From Microbulbifer aggregans (GTDB taxonomy: Bacteria > Pseudomonadota > Gammaproteobacteria > Pseudomonadales > Cellvibrionaceae): DNA of 64,000 nucleotides. The position numbers were made by a program, and so were the translations under genes. The notes beneath the pieces are model-generated. The model saw nothing but the letters and a program-made list of their open reading frames with translations, had not been told where the DNA came from and searched no databases. The stretch is from assembly GCF_001750105.1 (NCBI RefSeq), contig NZ_CP014143.1, positions 3,131,501 through 3,195,500 on the forward strand, given 5' to 3'. Below are positions 17,999 to 28,400 of this stretch, in pieces (the first letter of the stretch is position 1; every line of letters begins with the position of its first letter).

Positions 17999-18228
17999 TA
18001 CGATCCCCCTTTGCCTATCCTGAGCATGCACCTCCCTCCGCAGGGTGCGGAGGAGCTGGTTGCATACTTTATATAACCTGCTTCGACTGTAACAGCGCGA
18101 CATTAAGGCTGAAAAGCCAGGTATGCTGAGATCTCGCTTTATGTCCTGCCCCTCTATTGAGGTTAAGGCATCAAAGCCGCCCCGAATGCCACCAAAGCCC
18201 GCTCTCGTCTCCTGGTTAATGTCCAGAT

Positions 18229-20283
18229 TCAGGGCGTTACAATATTGAACCAGAAATCGAAGCTATCCAGATAGGACAGTAGCTCGTTTAGCTTGGCCTC
18301 ACTACCGTCAACCTTGACGTCCCCCTTGGACCGGGCATCTTTCATCGTAGTCTGCTGGAGCACGATGTTATTCAGAGTTTCGCGTGACAGGGATAGAGTC
18401 GCATCCGCATCCTTGGCCTGCTTTCCTGCACTGTGATTGAGCACACCATTGACCATTTCCAGCCGGTATTTATCTTTGGTATCGGTGAAGTTGACATTGA
18501 GAACGATGCGCTTGCCCGCTGCCTTGGGTCCATTGAGCCGCATAGCAAGGTAGTCAAAGAACAGATCGAGATTCATCGCCCGCACCGTGTCCGGGCTGGC
18601 AGTATTCGGTGCGGGTAGCTGCTTGACACCGTTCCTGAGTTCCTGAGCGCCGGTGAGATAGAAGTTCCGCCACGGGCCACTCTCGGCCTGGTAACCCAGC
18701 TGCTCCAGCGCATCCGCCTGCAGGTTTTTGGCTGCCTGATTATTCGGGTCCGCAAAAACTGCATGATTGACTACCTGGGCGACCCAGCGATATTCCCCTT
18801 TATCGAAGTACTGTTGTGCCTTTTGCAGCAGCGAATCAGTACCACCCATCATTTCCACATAGCGCTTGGAGGCCTCAACCGGTGTCAGCACATGCAGTGT
18901 GGCCGGATTGCCGACAAACCAACCCAGGTAAAGTACATAGGTGGCCTTGACATCGTGATTGAGGGAGCCGTAGTAACCGCGGTTGGAAAAGTGCTTGGCA
19001 ATGGCATCCGGCAACTCGATTCTCTCGGCAATTTCCACCATGGTGTAACCCTGGTTTGCCAGTCGTAGGGTTTCGTCATTGATATAACGGTACATGTCCC
19101 TTTGCAGGCCAAGGTGCTCGTTCAGTTGCTTGTTGCCCCACACCGGCCAATGGTGCATGGAAAACACCACCTGCGCCTCATCACCCCACATATCTTTGGC
19201 CGCATTGAGGTATTTGGACCATTTCAGGGGGTCACGGATCTTGGCGCCCCGAAGGCTGTAAGTGTTATGCAGGGTATGCGTAGCATCCTCTGCAGCATTC
19301 AGTGCCTTTTTCTCCTTGATGTAAAACAACATTTCCGACGGAGCCTCACTGTCTGGCGCCATCAGAAATTCATAGGTGAGACCGTCGATCGTGTGGCTTT
19401 CCCCTGTCTTACTGATGGTCACAGTTGGCGGGATCAGTGTTACCGTACCGGCCGACGTAGTCGTTCCCAGGCCGGCGCCCACCTGCCCTGTCGCATCTGC
19501 GGGCAACAGGTTGCCATACATATATGTGGCACGCCGGCTCATGGCATTGCCGGCCATCACGTTCTCCGCCACGGCTGCATCCAGGAAACCTTCCGGTGCA
19601 TAGATCTTGACTTTGCCGGATTTCACATCCGCCTCATCCACTACACCGCGCACACCGCCATAGTGATCCACATGGCTGTGGGTATAGACAACTGCTTTGA
19701 CCGGCTTTTTGGGCCGGTGTTTGTAATAGAGGTCCAGCGCTACTTTGGCTGTCTCTGCAGAAATGAGCGGATCAAATATCGTAATCCCCTCTTTACCCTC
19801 CACAATGGTCATGTTGGAGAGATCCTGGTTTCTGACCTGATAGATACCGTCCGTGACCTCAAATAGCCCGGAAATATTGATCAGCTGGGATTGCCGCCAC
19901 AAGCTGGGGTTGACGCTATCCGGTGATGCGGCGCCCTGCTTGATAAAGTCATACTTTGTCGGATCCCAGATCAGGTTACCTTTCTTGCCCTTGACCATCT
20001 CCTGGGGTAGCGGAGCGATAAACCCCTTGTTAGCCAGATCAAAACTGGTTTTGTCAGAAAAAGGCAGGAAGTCCTTAATGTGCGATTGTGCTGCCTTGGT
20101 GGCGTTGCTTGCCGGCTTTGGCTTGTCGGCGCTCGTTGCCGTACCGACATAAAGCACTGCACTCAAACCTACCAACAGTTGTAGCCCGAGCGTTGTCTTC
20201 CATGAGCTTCTTGAAGGTGTCACTACTCTATCCCTGTTAACTAAAGTTTTCGGTGTTATCTGACGATCTCGCTCGCAGCTCAT
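18229..20283 (-). CDS. SdsA1-type alkylsulfatase (metallo-beta-lactamase fold)
   Basis: A 684-residue type III sulfatase that cleaves alkyl sulfates by a zinc-water mechanism, unrelated to the formylglycine sulfatases. The metal site THSHVDHYGG has His202, His204, Asp206 and His207. Further family motifs are MAPDSEAPSEM, TLHNTYSLRG and MHHWPVWG. The last 120 residues resemble the SCP2-like domain that binds the alkyl chain. An N-terminal hydrophobic stretch near 31-50, ending TATSA, suggests export. Its ATG overlaps the stop of the FadL gene by four bases (ATGA), so translation is probably coupled. It is the last gene of a three-gene operon with two outer-membrane barrels, which suits uptake and desulfation of amphiphilic sulfates. 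Confidence 0.92.
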   Translation of the reverse strand: MSCERDRQITPKTLVNRDRVVTPSRSSWKTTLGLQLLVGLSAVLYVGTATSADKPKPASNATKAAQSHIKDFLPFSDKTSFDLANKGFIAPLPQEMVKGKKGNLIWDPTKYDFIKQGAASPDSVNPSLWRQSQLINISGLFEVTDGIYQVRNQDLSNMTIVEGKEGITIFDPLISAETAKVALDLYYKHRPKKPVKAVVYTHSHVDHYGGVRGVVDEADVKSGKVKIYAPEGFLDAAVAENVMAGNAMSRRATYMYGNLLPADATGQVGAGLGTTTSAGTVTLIPPTVTISKTGESHTIDGLTYEFLMAPDSEAPSEMLFYIKEKKALNAAEDATHTLHNTYSLRGAKIRDPLKWSKYLNAAKDMWGDEAQVVFSMHHWPVWGNKQLNEHLGLQRDMYRYINDETLRLANQGYTMVEIAERIELPDAIAKHFSNRGYYGSLNHDVKATYVLYLGWFVGNPATLHVLTPVEASKRYVEMMGGTDSLLQKAQQYFDKGEYRWVAQVVNHAVFADPNNQAAKNLQADALEQLGYQAESGPWRNFYLTGAQELRNGVKQLPAPNTASPDTVRAMNLDLFFDYLAMRLNGPKAAGKRIVLNVNFTDTKDKYRLEMVNGVLNHSAGKQAKDADATLSLSRETLNNIVLQQTTMKDARSKGDVKVDGSEAKLNELLSYLDSFDFWFNIVTP

Positions 20284-21575
20284 AACTCAAACTGAAATGA
20301 TGCCCCGAAAAAATTCAGTGAGTAGTCGTCATAGCTGCCCTGCAGCCGAGGACTGAACGGCGGATCACCTTCCTGATCAATTGGTGTATCACCCATCCAG
20401 ACCAGCGTGTAACCGACATCCATGCGCAAGCCAGGACAAATTTCCTTGCGAGCCCCCAGGCCCAAGCGCCACTGCTCATCCACGACCACATCTGCGGTGC
20501 GGAATTCGTTTTCCACCATGCTGCTGTCATAACCCAGACCCGCTGACAGGGCCCACCCTGCCAGGGTGCCGGAGCGGAGCTGATGCCGAATGCCGAGAGA
20601 TCCGTGCCAGGTATCGTCGTAGTTGCGATTGACCGTGGCACTGGTCTGGTTTGGATTATCAATCACGATCCCCACCAACCCGAAGTTCGACCAGTTCTGC
20701 CAGTTGAGGTTGGCGTAGAGTGTGGTATCGCCTGAAAGCTGCTGCTGTAGGCTGGCGGTCGCCGTCTTCGGCATATCCATATCAATCGTTAGGCGGCGGC
20801 CGTTTAGCCGGTCGAAAACGGGTTCAAATAACGGCCCAAATCCACCAAGCTTCAGATTGTAGGAAAACTCCCAACTCACCTCAGTCGTCAGATCAAGTCC
20901 CAGTGTGGTGGAGTCCATCGGCTTATAGATAATGCCCAGGTTTCCACCGGGTGCCACATCGGTATCATCGTATTTCAACCTTGCATCACCCCCGAGTAGG
21001 CCGGCTCGTGGGCGCGACTCCAGACGGTAGTATCCCGTCATGAGGTTCAGGCCCAGTCCGACAGAGAGGCAGTCGTTTGCCTTCCAGCTGATAGACGGCA
21101 TCAGGCTCATTCCAATCAGGTCAGTCTCGGTAACAAAGCGCCGACCGTGCCAGCCATTGTCGTAATCCAGCGAGCCGCCCAGGTTTCCGGCCACTGTAAA
21201 GCCCCAGCCAAAATCATCGTTGAGCCGGCCAGCAGCAAAGAAGCCTCCTCCGGGAAACCATTCGATGGCGTTACCCCCATCATTACCCGGGACGTTACTG
21301 TCTCCACCATTACTGAACTCGAGGTTGCCGTAGAGCAACTGTCCAGAGGCCATCAGCTGGGTTTCCTCTCGCCAGACAGTGCCCGCTGGGTTGGTGAAAG
21401 CTGTCGAGGCATCCTCTGGCATCGCCGCCCAACCGGCGCCGGCGGTTCCCAGCGTCGGTGTTCCAATTTCCCACACCATCAGGCCACCAGCTTTTGCCAG
21501 TGGAGCGACCAGTACGGCACCTATGGCGAGGGGCAGCGACAGGCTGCTGTGCTTGAAGAGTTTTACCTTTGCCAT
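20280..21575 (-). CDS. FadL/TodX-family outer-membrane channel
   Basis: A 431-residue barrel for hydrophobic compounds such as long-chain fatty acids. It has a signal peptide (LPLAIGAVLVAPLAKA) followed by the FadL N-terminal hatch pattern, with GTAGAGWAAMPEDASTAFTNPAGT containing the conserved NPAG. The C terminus is FGASFQFEL, the usual alternating pattern of an outer-membrane strand, although the last residue is Leu. It lies 29 bases after the preceding barrel gene and overlaps the alkylsulfatase gene by four bases. Context points to import of alkyl sulfates or the released alcohols. Confidence 0.9.
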   Translation of the reverse strand: MAKVKLFKHSSLSLPLAIGAVLVAPLAKAGGLMVWEIGTPTLGTAGAGWAAMPEDASTAFTNPAGTVWREETQLMASGQLLYGNLEFSNGGDSNVPGNDGGNAIEWFPGGGFFAAGRLNDDFGWGFTVAGNLGGSLDYDNGWHGRRFVTETDLIGMSLMPSISWKANDCLSVGLGLNLMTGYYRLESRPRAGLLGGDARLKYDDTDVAPGGNLGIIYKPMDSTTLGLDLTTEVSWEFSYNLKLGGFGPLFEPVFDRLNGRRLTIDMDMPKTATASLQQQLSGDTTLYANLNWQNWSNFGLVGIVIDNPNQTSATVNRNYDDTWHGSLGIRHQLRSGTLAGWALSAGLGYDSSMVENEFRTADVVVDEQWRLGLGARKEICPGLRMDVGYTLVWMGDTPIDQEGDPPFSPRLQGSYDDYSLNFFGASFQFEL

Positions 21576-21604
21576 GCTCAGTTCCCTCTTATGAATTGTT
21601 GCCG

Positions 21605-22399
21605 CTAGTCTCCCGCGGGAAATAGCAAAATGAAGTTCAGTCGAAAGCCCATATTGTCGGCCCCCGTCTCGGGGCTATCGGCGTAATAGCGTGGACCGGC
21701 CTGAATCTGATAGGTCTGCTGACCGACCTTGAATACCTTGGCAACCAGGAATGCAACGGGCGCATTCCATTGCTCATTTTCCCAGTTGTACGTGGATTCG
21801 GTCTGCAGGGTGAAGGTCCAGGCATCCGGGGTCGTATAGGCAAAAAACGGCTGTACAAAGGTGCTATCCACATCATCCCGGTCGTCATCACCGGCAAACG
21901 ACCAGATATGGTTTACCAGCGCGCCAATGGTCCAGCCGCCGGTCTGCTTCAGCACTACCCCAGTGGGCCCCGCGCCCCATTTCTCAGTGCCCAGCTGTGG
22001 TTCGGTTGCCGTGGGAATCAGAAATGCCGGTCCGATACCCCAGGTGATTCCATTCACAGGCTCGGCGGGGGAAAAGAACAGACTCTGGGTGGTGTCGCCC
22101 AAACCGGTTTTTTCCGGTGCCTGCGGAAACACATCTTCCTGATTGATGACCGGCACGATGGTGCGGCTGATCAGATTCCATTCCTGGTTCAATGAGATGG
22201 GGATCACCGGCTGGATATTCAGCGTATAGCGCCGCCCCTGGTCGAGCGGGCCGACGTCGTAATCGAAGTTACTTTGAAACGGTACGCTGATAAGACTGGA
22301 AACCGGATTGGCGAGTTTCTTCGCCAGATCCGCACTACCCTGCCCTTGAGCACCCGCCGCCAGTGCAGCCGCAAGCAGCGCGCATAACATCCTGTACAT
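21605..22399 (-). CDS. Predicted outer-membrane beta-barrel transporter
   Basis: A 264-residue exported protein with a signal peptide (MLCALLAAALAAGAQG) and many short alternating beta strands. It resembles small transporter-like barrels often labelled 'neuromedin U' or phenol-pathway MetA-type proteins. Its start ATG at 22399 has GGAG six bases upstream on the coding strand. First gene of the operon that continues with FadL and alkylsulfatase, so a porin or channel role in the same uptake process is reasonable. Exact family uncertain. Confidence 0.7.
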   Translation of the reverse strand: MYRMLCALLAAALAAGAQGQGSADLAKKLANPVSSLISVPFQSNFDYDVGPLDQGRRYTLNIQPVIPISLNQEWNLISRTIVPVINQEDVFPQAPEKTGLGDTTQSLFFSPAEPVNGITWGIGPAFLIPTATEPQLGTEKWGAGPTGVVLKQTGGWTIGALVNHIWSFAGDDDRDDVDSTFVQPFFAYTTPDAWTFTLQTESTYNWENEQWNAPVAFLVAKVFKVGQQTYQIQAGPRYYADSPETGADNMGFRLNFILLFPAGD

Positions 22400-22620
22400 C
22401 GATCACTCCGTTGAGCGGACACGGGCACTTCCGCAAGAGACACAGTAAATTCAGTCTAGACAGTGATCGGGTTGCGCTGTGATCTGACGGAACCTATGCC
22501 ATTGAGGGCCGTATCAAACGCGGATTAAGGTGTGAAAGGTAGAGAGGAATGCCGGAGCGACAGGCCCCATTGGGACGTAGCGGTAGTGTGCGGGCCGAGG
22601 TGCATTCCAGGGCTTGGCAG

Positions 22621-22644
22621 CCCCGCCGCCAAGTGGCAGCGGGG
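22621..22644 (-). other. GC hairpin downstream of the acyl-CoA dehydrogenase gene
   Basis: CCCCGC (22621-22626) pairs with GCGGGG (22639-22644), with an inner GCC/GGC pair around AAGT and one mismatch. It is 11 bases past the dehydrogenase stop on the minus strand and has no T-run, so it is a weak terminator candidate. Confidence 0.4.
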
Positions 22645-22654
22645 AGCTAACCGG

Positions 22655-23812
22655 TCAGCGCATCCCATCCAGCAAATGGCGGGCAATAATCAGGCGCTGA
22701 ATCTCACTGGTGCCTTCATAAATGGTGGTAATGCGCACGTCGCGGGCCATGCGTTCCAGCGGGTAATCGCGGGTATAACCGGCACCGCCATGCATCTGCA
22801 GCGCGGTATAACAGGCTTCATTGGCCTTCTCGGTGGCAAACAGCTTGGCCATGGACGCGGCCGGGCCGAACGCCATGCCGGCATCCTTCTGCCACGCCGC
22901 CTGCAACAGCAATAGTCGGGCCGCTTCCATTTCTGTGTACTTGTCCGCCAGCTGCCACTGCAGGCCCTGGAATTTGGCCAGCGGCTGACCGAACTGTTCG
23001 CGCTCCTGAATAAAGTTGCGCGCGCAATCCAGTGCCTCGAGACCAATGCCGAGACCAAGAGAGCCAATACCGATACGCCCACCGGCAAGTTCGCCGGCGG
23101 CAATACGAAAGCCGCGGTTTTCCTCACCCATCAGGTTCGAGGCCGGGATACGGCAGTTGTCGAAGGAAACCTCATTGGTGACGGACGCTTTCTGACCCAT
23201 CTTTTCTTCGGCCTTGCCGATCACCAGACCCGGCGTACCCGCCTCCACCAGGAAACAGGAAATGCCCTTCCCTTTTGGCGCGTCGGGATCGGTGACAGCC
23301 CAGACCACGAATACGCCGGCAAACTCGGCGCTGGAGATATACAGTTTGCTGCCATTGAGGACGTACTCGTCGCCGTCTTTGACCGCGCGGGTGCGCATGG
23401 CGGCGGCATCGGAACCGGAGCTGGGCTCGGTCAGGCAGAATGAACCGGCGGCGTACTCGCCACTACAGATTTTTGGCAGATACCTGGCTTTTTGTTCCTC
23501 ACTGCCGACCGCCTGAATCACCTCCGCCACCATGTTGGTAACGGAAGTAGTGGTGGCCGTGGAGGCACAGCCGCGGGCCAGTTCGGTGATGGCGAGACTG
23601 AAAGCGATGGTACCGGCACCGGTGCCACCGAATTCGGGATCGACATTGATGCCCATAAAGCCGAGTTCAGCCAGCGCCTTGAGCTTTTCCAGCAACAGTT
23701 CGCGGTTGCCGGTCTTGTCCAGTTCGGCGGCGACAGGCTTGAGCTCGCTCTCGGCGAACTGGCGCGCGGCCTCCTGGATCATCTGTTGTTCTTCAGTCAG
23801 TGCAAAGTCCAT
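22655..23812 (-). CDS. Acyl-CoA dehydrogenase
   Basis: A 385-residue flavoprotein that introduces the alpha-beta double bond into an acyl-CoA, passing electrons to ETF. N-terminal helical domain (MDFALTEEQQMIQEAARQFAE), FAD/substrate segment CLTEPSSGSDAAAMRTRA, and the C-terminal catalytic region YEGTSEIQRLIIARHLL with the FAD-binding QMHGGAGYTRDYPLER. Length and motifs suit short- or branched-chain substrates. It begins 17 bases after the EamA transporter gene and may be co-transcribed with it and lrp, hinting at a link with amino-acid breakdown. Confidence 0.92.
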   Translation of the reverse strand: MDFALTEEQQMIQEAARQFAESELKPVAAELDKTGNRELLLEKLKALAELGFMGINVDPEFGGTGAGTIAFSLAITELARGCASTATTTSVTNMVAEVIQAVGSEEQKARYLPKICSGEYAAGSFCLTEPSSGSDAAAMRTRAVKDGDEYVLNGSKLYISSAEFAGVFVVWAVTDPDAPKGKGISCFLVEAGTPGLVIGKAEEKMGQKASVTNEVSFDNCRIPASNLMGEENRGFRIAAGELAGGRIGIGSLGLGIGLEALDCARNFIQEREQFGQPLAKFQGLQWQLADKYTEMEAARLLLLQAAWQKDAGMAFGPAASMAKLFATEKANEACYTALQMHGGAGYTRDYPLERMARDVRITTIYEGTSEIQRLIIARHLLDGMR

Positions 23813-23829
23813 ACATCACCTCTGGTTCT

Positions 23830-24762
23830 TTATCGTTGTACTGCAGTCGTGATTCGGTTGCGGAAAAGACGGCGGATCAGCCCCTGCTGCACGGCCACAC
23901 CGGCCATGATCAGCGCCAGGCCAATGCCCGTCGCCGGATGAATCGTCTCACCGACCAGCAGCGCGATCAGCAGCAGCGAGACCGGCGGTGAGAGATAAAT
24001 CAGATTGCTGATCCGGGCTGTGTTATCGCAGGCGCGAAGTGCACCCTGCCAGAGCAGGAAGGCAATGCCCATCTCAAACAGGCCCACGTAGACAGCACCG
24101 AGCCAGCCCTGCACGGGCGGCCATTGCCAGTCGCCCTGCCAGATAACAACGCCGAACAGCCAGGGCAGACCGCAGAGAAAGCTGAGCAGCAGATTCACCG
24201 CTGCACTGCCCTTCACTCTGGTATTGAGCAGCCAGTAGCCGGCCCAGATCAGCGTGCTGAAGAGTGCCAGCGCGACGCCAGTGATCGAATCAAATTCCAG
24301 TCCAAACGGATTCCCGCGGGTAACAATCACCAGCACGCCGCTGTAGCAGATCAACCCGGCCACCACGTCCACACCCCGCAGGCGCTGGCCCAGTAGTGGT
24401 ACAGAGAGCAATGCCAGTACGATGCCCCAGGTGTAATTGAGTGGCTGCGCCTGCTGCGCCGGTAACAGATCGTAGGCGTTAAATAAAACCAGGTAATAAA
24501 GGAAGGGATTGCAGAACCCCAGGGCCAGGTACCAGCGATAGTCCGCCCGCCAGCGCTGGCCAAGTTCACCCCACAGGTGCCGGTGGGTCACCACAGCACT
24601 CATCAGCAGCGCAGAGACGACGGCGGCGATGGTCACCAGCTGCAGGGGCGACACAAACTGCAGGGAAAGCTTGAACGCACTGGCCACCGTGGACCAGCAG
24701 AGAACTGCGGCCAGCGCGAGTATGTAGGCCCTGCGGTTATCACTGTTCGGCAAACCTGCCAC
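23830..24762 (-). CDS. EamA/DMT-family transporter
   Basis: A 310-residue inner-membrane protein with about ten hydrophobic helices in two EamA repeats. The first repeat begins AYILALAAVLCWSTVASAFKLSL, and the second contains GVALALFSTLIWAGYWLLNT. These carriers move amino acids or other metabolites, often outward. The start is GTG at 24762; a TTG three codons further in is a possible alternative because it lies better behind a GAGAGG. It lies between an Lrp regulator and an acyl-CoA dehydrogenase on the same strand. Confidence 0.85.
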   Translation of the reverse strand: MAGLPNSDNRRAYILALAAVLCWSTVASAFKLSLQFVSPLQLVTIAAVVSALLMSAVVTHRHLWGELGQRWRADYRWYLALGFCNPFLYYLVLFNAYDLLPAQQAQPLNYTWGIVLALLSVPLLGQRLRGVDVVAGLICYSGVLVIVTRGNPFGLEFDSITGVALALFSTLIWAGYWLLNTRVKGSAAVNLLLSFLCGLPWLFGVVIWQGDWQWPPVQGWLGAVYVGLFEMGIAFLLWQGALRACDNTARISNLIYLSPPVSLLLIALLVGETIHPATGIGLALIMAGVAVQQGLIRRLFRNRITTAVQR

Positions 24763-24819
24763 CTCTCTGCCTCATTACTCCGAGGTGTAATCGCGTTGCT
24801 CGGAGCGTCTAAGCTTTTA

Positions 24820-25329
24820 TCAACGTTTGCCGGACTTGGCCTTGGGTTCCGGGTCCGGAACAGCCACGGCTGTATCCGTCTTCACTTCCTGGATGACCAC
24901 GTAAGTGTGGGTTTCCCGCACTCCCGGAATGGAGGCGAGCTTCTCGCCGAGGAAGCGCCGGTAGCCCAGCATGTCCTTGATGCGGATTTTCACCAGGTAG
25001 TCGAAGCCACCGGCAACCATGTGGCACTCCTGCACTTCCTCCAGGCTGGAGACATGGTCGTTGAAGGCCTCCAGTGCGGAGGTAGCGGTATCGGTCAGGG
25101 TCACCTGGATATAGACCACCAGGCCGGCATGTACTTTCAGCGGATCGAGCAGCGCTACATAGTCGCGGATGAAGCCTTCCCGCTCCAGGCGCTTGACGCG
25201 CTCAAGGCAGGGAGTGGGACTCAGATTTACCCGCCGCGCCAGCTCCACATTGGGCAGGCGTCCCTCGCGCTGCAGGATGCGCAGGATCTGGCGGTCGATG
25301 CGGTCAAGATCTTCCAACTGACGTGACAT
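24820..25329 (-). CDS. Lrp/AsnC-family regulator, probable proline-responsive PutR type
   Basis: A 169-residue regulator with N-terminal HTH (LDRIDRQILRILQREGRLPNVELARRV, then SPTPCLERVKRL) and a C-terminal RAM ligand domain (VAGGFDYLVKIRIKDM). It is divergent from putA with 140 bases between them, the usual position for an Lrp-type activator of proline use. This fits because the PutA here lacks its own DNA-binding domain. A basic 12-residue tail (DPEPKAKSGKR) ends the protein. It may also drive the minus-strand eamA and acyl-CoA dehydrogenase genes behind it. Confidence 0.88.
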   Translation of the reverse strand: MSRQLEDLDRIDRQILRILQREGRLPNVELARRVNLSPTPCLERVKRLEREGFIRDYVALLDPLKVHAGLVVYIQVTLTDTATSALEAFNDHVSSLEEVQECHMVAGGFDYLVKIRIKDMLGYRRFLGEKLASIPGVRETHTYVVIQEVKTDTAVAVPDPEPKAKSGKR

Positions 25330-25387
25330 AGCAACATACCCTACTGGTGATTCGGCAAATAGGCGCTAGATTTAACCACACTTTGCA

Positions 25388-25452
25388 CCAAAATGGCGAT
25401 TAATTCTGAAACAATTGCCCCATAATCCGACTTTTATTCTGGCCCCATTTTG
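25388..25452. promoter_or_regulatory. Spaced inverted repeat in the lrp/putA divergent region
   Basis: CCAAAATGG (25388-25396) and CCATTTTG (25445-25452) are inverted copies 48 bases apart, within an AT-rich stretch between divergent genes. Lrp-type octamers commonly bind such spaced sites. The start of putA is 17 bases after the second arm. Confidence 0.4.
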
Positions 25453-25469
25453 AGAGTTCGGGAGTAACC

Positions 25470-28400
25470 ATGTCGAAAGAATTCGCCGGAGAACTGCACA
25501 GCGCGCGCCAGCTGGCCCGCCAATATCTGCACGCCGACGAAAACCAGTGCGTCAGCGAGCTGCTGGCGGCACCGCGCCCCAGCGAGACGACCCGCGCGAG
25601 GATCCTCGAGACCTCCCGTGATCTGGTGCGGGAATCCCGCAAGCAACGCAGCAAGCGCGGCACCCTGGACGCGTTCCTGCAGCAGTTCGGCCTCTCCAAT
25701 AAGGAGGGTGTTGCCCTGATGTGCCTGGCGGAATCCCTGCTGCGGGTACCCGACGCGGATACTGCCGACAAACTGATCGCAGAGAAAGTGCATTCCGGCA
25801 ACTGGTCCAGCCACCGTGGCCAGTCTGACTCCCTGTTCGTGAACGCCTCCACCTGGGGCCTGATGCTCACCGGCAGCATCGTCGAGCTGGACCCGGACAT
25901 TACCGAAAAGCCCTCCCACTGGATGAAGCGCCTGGTCAGCCGCATGGGCGAGCCGATGGTGCGCACCTCCATGATGCAGGCAATGAAGATCATGGGCGGC
26001 CAGTACGTTCTCGGCCGCACCATTGAGGAGGCTCTCAAGCGTGGTCCGGCGGAAAACGAGCCCGGCACCCGCTTCTCCTTCGATATGCTCGGTGAAGGCG
26101 CCCGCACCATGGCGGACGCCCAGCGCTACTTCGACGCCTACATGATGGCCATCGAGGCAATCGGCAAGGACAACGACAAGCGCGACGTGGTGGAGGCCAA
26201 CGGCATCTCCATCAAGCTCTCTGCCCTGCACCCGCGCTACTCGGTCCTGCAACGTGAGCGTGTCATGCAGGAGCTGCTGCCGAAGGTGAAGGAACTTTGT
26301 CTGGCCGCTGCCAAGTACGACATGGGCCTCAACATCGATGCCGAGGAAGCCGATCGCCTGGATATCTCCCTGGATATCTTCGAGGCACTGGCCCGCGACC
26401 CGGAGCTGCGTGACTGGCAGGGGCTGGGTTTCGTGCTGCAGGCTTACCAGAAGCGCGCCCCGCACGTGGCCGACTGGCTGATCGCCCTGGGCCGCGACAC
26501 TGGCCGCAAGGTCATGGTGCGCCTGGTAAAAGGCGCCTACTGGGATACCGAGATCAAGCACGCCCAGCAGATGGGCCTGACCGATTACCCGGTCTATACC
26601 CGCAAGTGCCACACCGACCTGTCCTACCAGGTCTGCGCCAAGAAACTGCTGGACGCCCGTGACGCTATCTACCCGCAGTTTGCCACCCACAATGCCTACA
26701 CCGTGGGCCTGATTCTGGAAATGGCCGGCGACGAGGGCAACTACGAGTTCCAGCGCCTGCACGGTATGGGGCACCTGCTGTATGCCCAGCTGGAAAAGGT
26801 GCATGGCAAACGTGTACCGGTGCGGGTCTACGCCCCGGTGGGCGCGCATAAGGACCTGCTGCCCTACCTGGTACGACGCCTGCTCGAAAACGGCGCCAAC
26901 AGCTCCTTCGTCAACCGTTTCATGGACGAGGCTACTCCGGTGGAAGAGCTGGTGAAGGACACCATCGAACAGAGCGAAAACTGCAAGCCGTTCCGCCATC
27001 CGCAAATTCCCGTACCGGCGGATATCCTGCTCGGCGGTGAGCCGCTGCCGCGCAAGAACTCCCACGGTATCGAGCTGACCGACCCGCTGGACGCGGAGCC
27101 CCTGCTCGAAGCCGTCAGCAACATGCGCGGCAAACAGTTCAAGGGCGGCCCGATCATCAAAGGCGTGATGGGCGAAACCGATGAACCGGTCCTCAACCCG
27201 GCCACCGGCGACGTGGTTGGCTACACCGCCAATGCCGACAAGCATCAGATCGACACTGCCTACCAGGCCGCGTCCGAGGCCCAGGTGGCCTGGGATCGTC
27301 TGGGCGGCGAGGCCCGGGGCAAGATTCTCGACCGCGTTGCCGACCTATACGAAGAGCACATGAACGACCTCACGGCACTCGTGTGCCTGGAGGCCGGCCG
27401 CACCCTGAATGACGGCATTTCCGAAGTTCGCGAGGCGGTGGATTTCTGCCGCTACTATGGCAACGGTGCGCGCCTGCACTTTGGCGAACCCCGCGACCTG
27501 CCCGGTCCGACCGGCGAGAGCAACCAGCTGTACCTGACCGGACGCGGTGTATTCGTAGCCATCAGCCCCTGGAACTTCCCGCTGGCCATCTTTACCGGCC
27601 AGGTGGTTGCCGCGCTCGCTGCCGGTAACGCCGTACTGGCGAAGCCCGCAGAGCAGACTCCGCTCATCGCAGCGCGGGCCGTCGAACTGATGCACGAGGC
27701 AGGTGTACCCAAGGAAGTACTGCACCTGATCACCGGTACCGGCGCCGCCGTCGGTGCACCGCTGATCGAGGACCCGCGCCTGGCCGGCGTGGCGTTTACC
27801 GGCTCTACCGAAACCGCGCGCCTGATCAACAAACAGCTGGCAGATAAGGAAGGCCCCATCACCCCGCTGATCGCCGAAACCGGCGGCCAGAACGTGATGA
27901 TCGTCGACTCCACTGCCCTGCCCGAGCAGGTAGTGGACGATGTCATTCAGTCCGCCTTCCTGAGTGCCGGCCAGCGCTGCTCCGCGCTGCGTATCCTCTG
28001 TGTGCAGGACGTTATTGCCGACAACCTGCTCAACATGCTGAAAGGCGCCTGTGAGGAACTGAGCCTGGGTGATCCGTCCAAGCTGTCCACCGATATCGGT
28101 CCGGTGATCGACGAGAAGGCACTCGGCTTGCTGGAAAAACACCGCGAGCGCATGGCCAACGAAGCCAAGCCACTGTTCGCTTTCGACGAGGGGAAGAAGC
28201 CGTCCAATGGCACCTTCTTTGGTCCACAGGTAGTCGAGATCGAGGATTTCTCGCTACTGAAGCGCGAAGTGTTCGGTCCCTTCCTGCATGTGGTGCGCTT
28301 CAAGGCCGGCGAGCTGGAAGACACCATCCGCCGCATTAATGCGACCGGTTATGGTCTCACCTTCGGCCTGCATTCCCGGATCGAGGGCCGTGCGCACGCG

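Noticed and set aside
25434..27245. 603-codon minus-strand frame opposite putA
   Set aside because: Antisense shadow of a highly conserved enzyme in GC-rich DNA; composition is His/Val/Gln rich without motifs.
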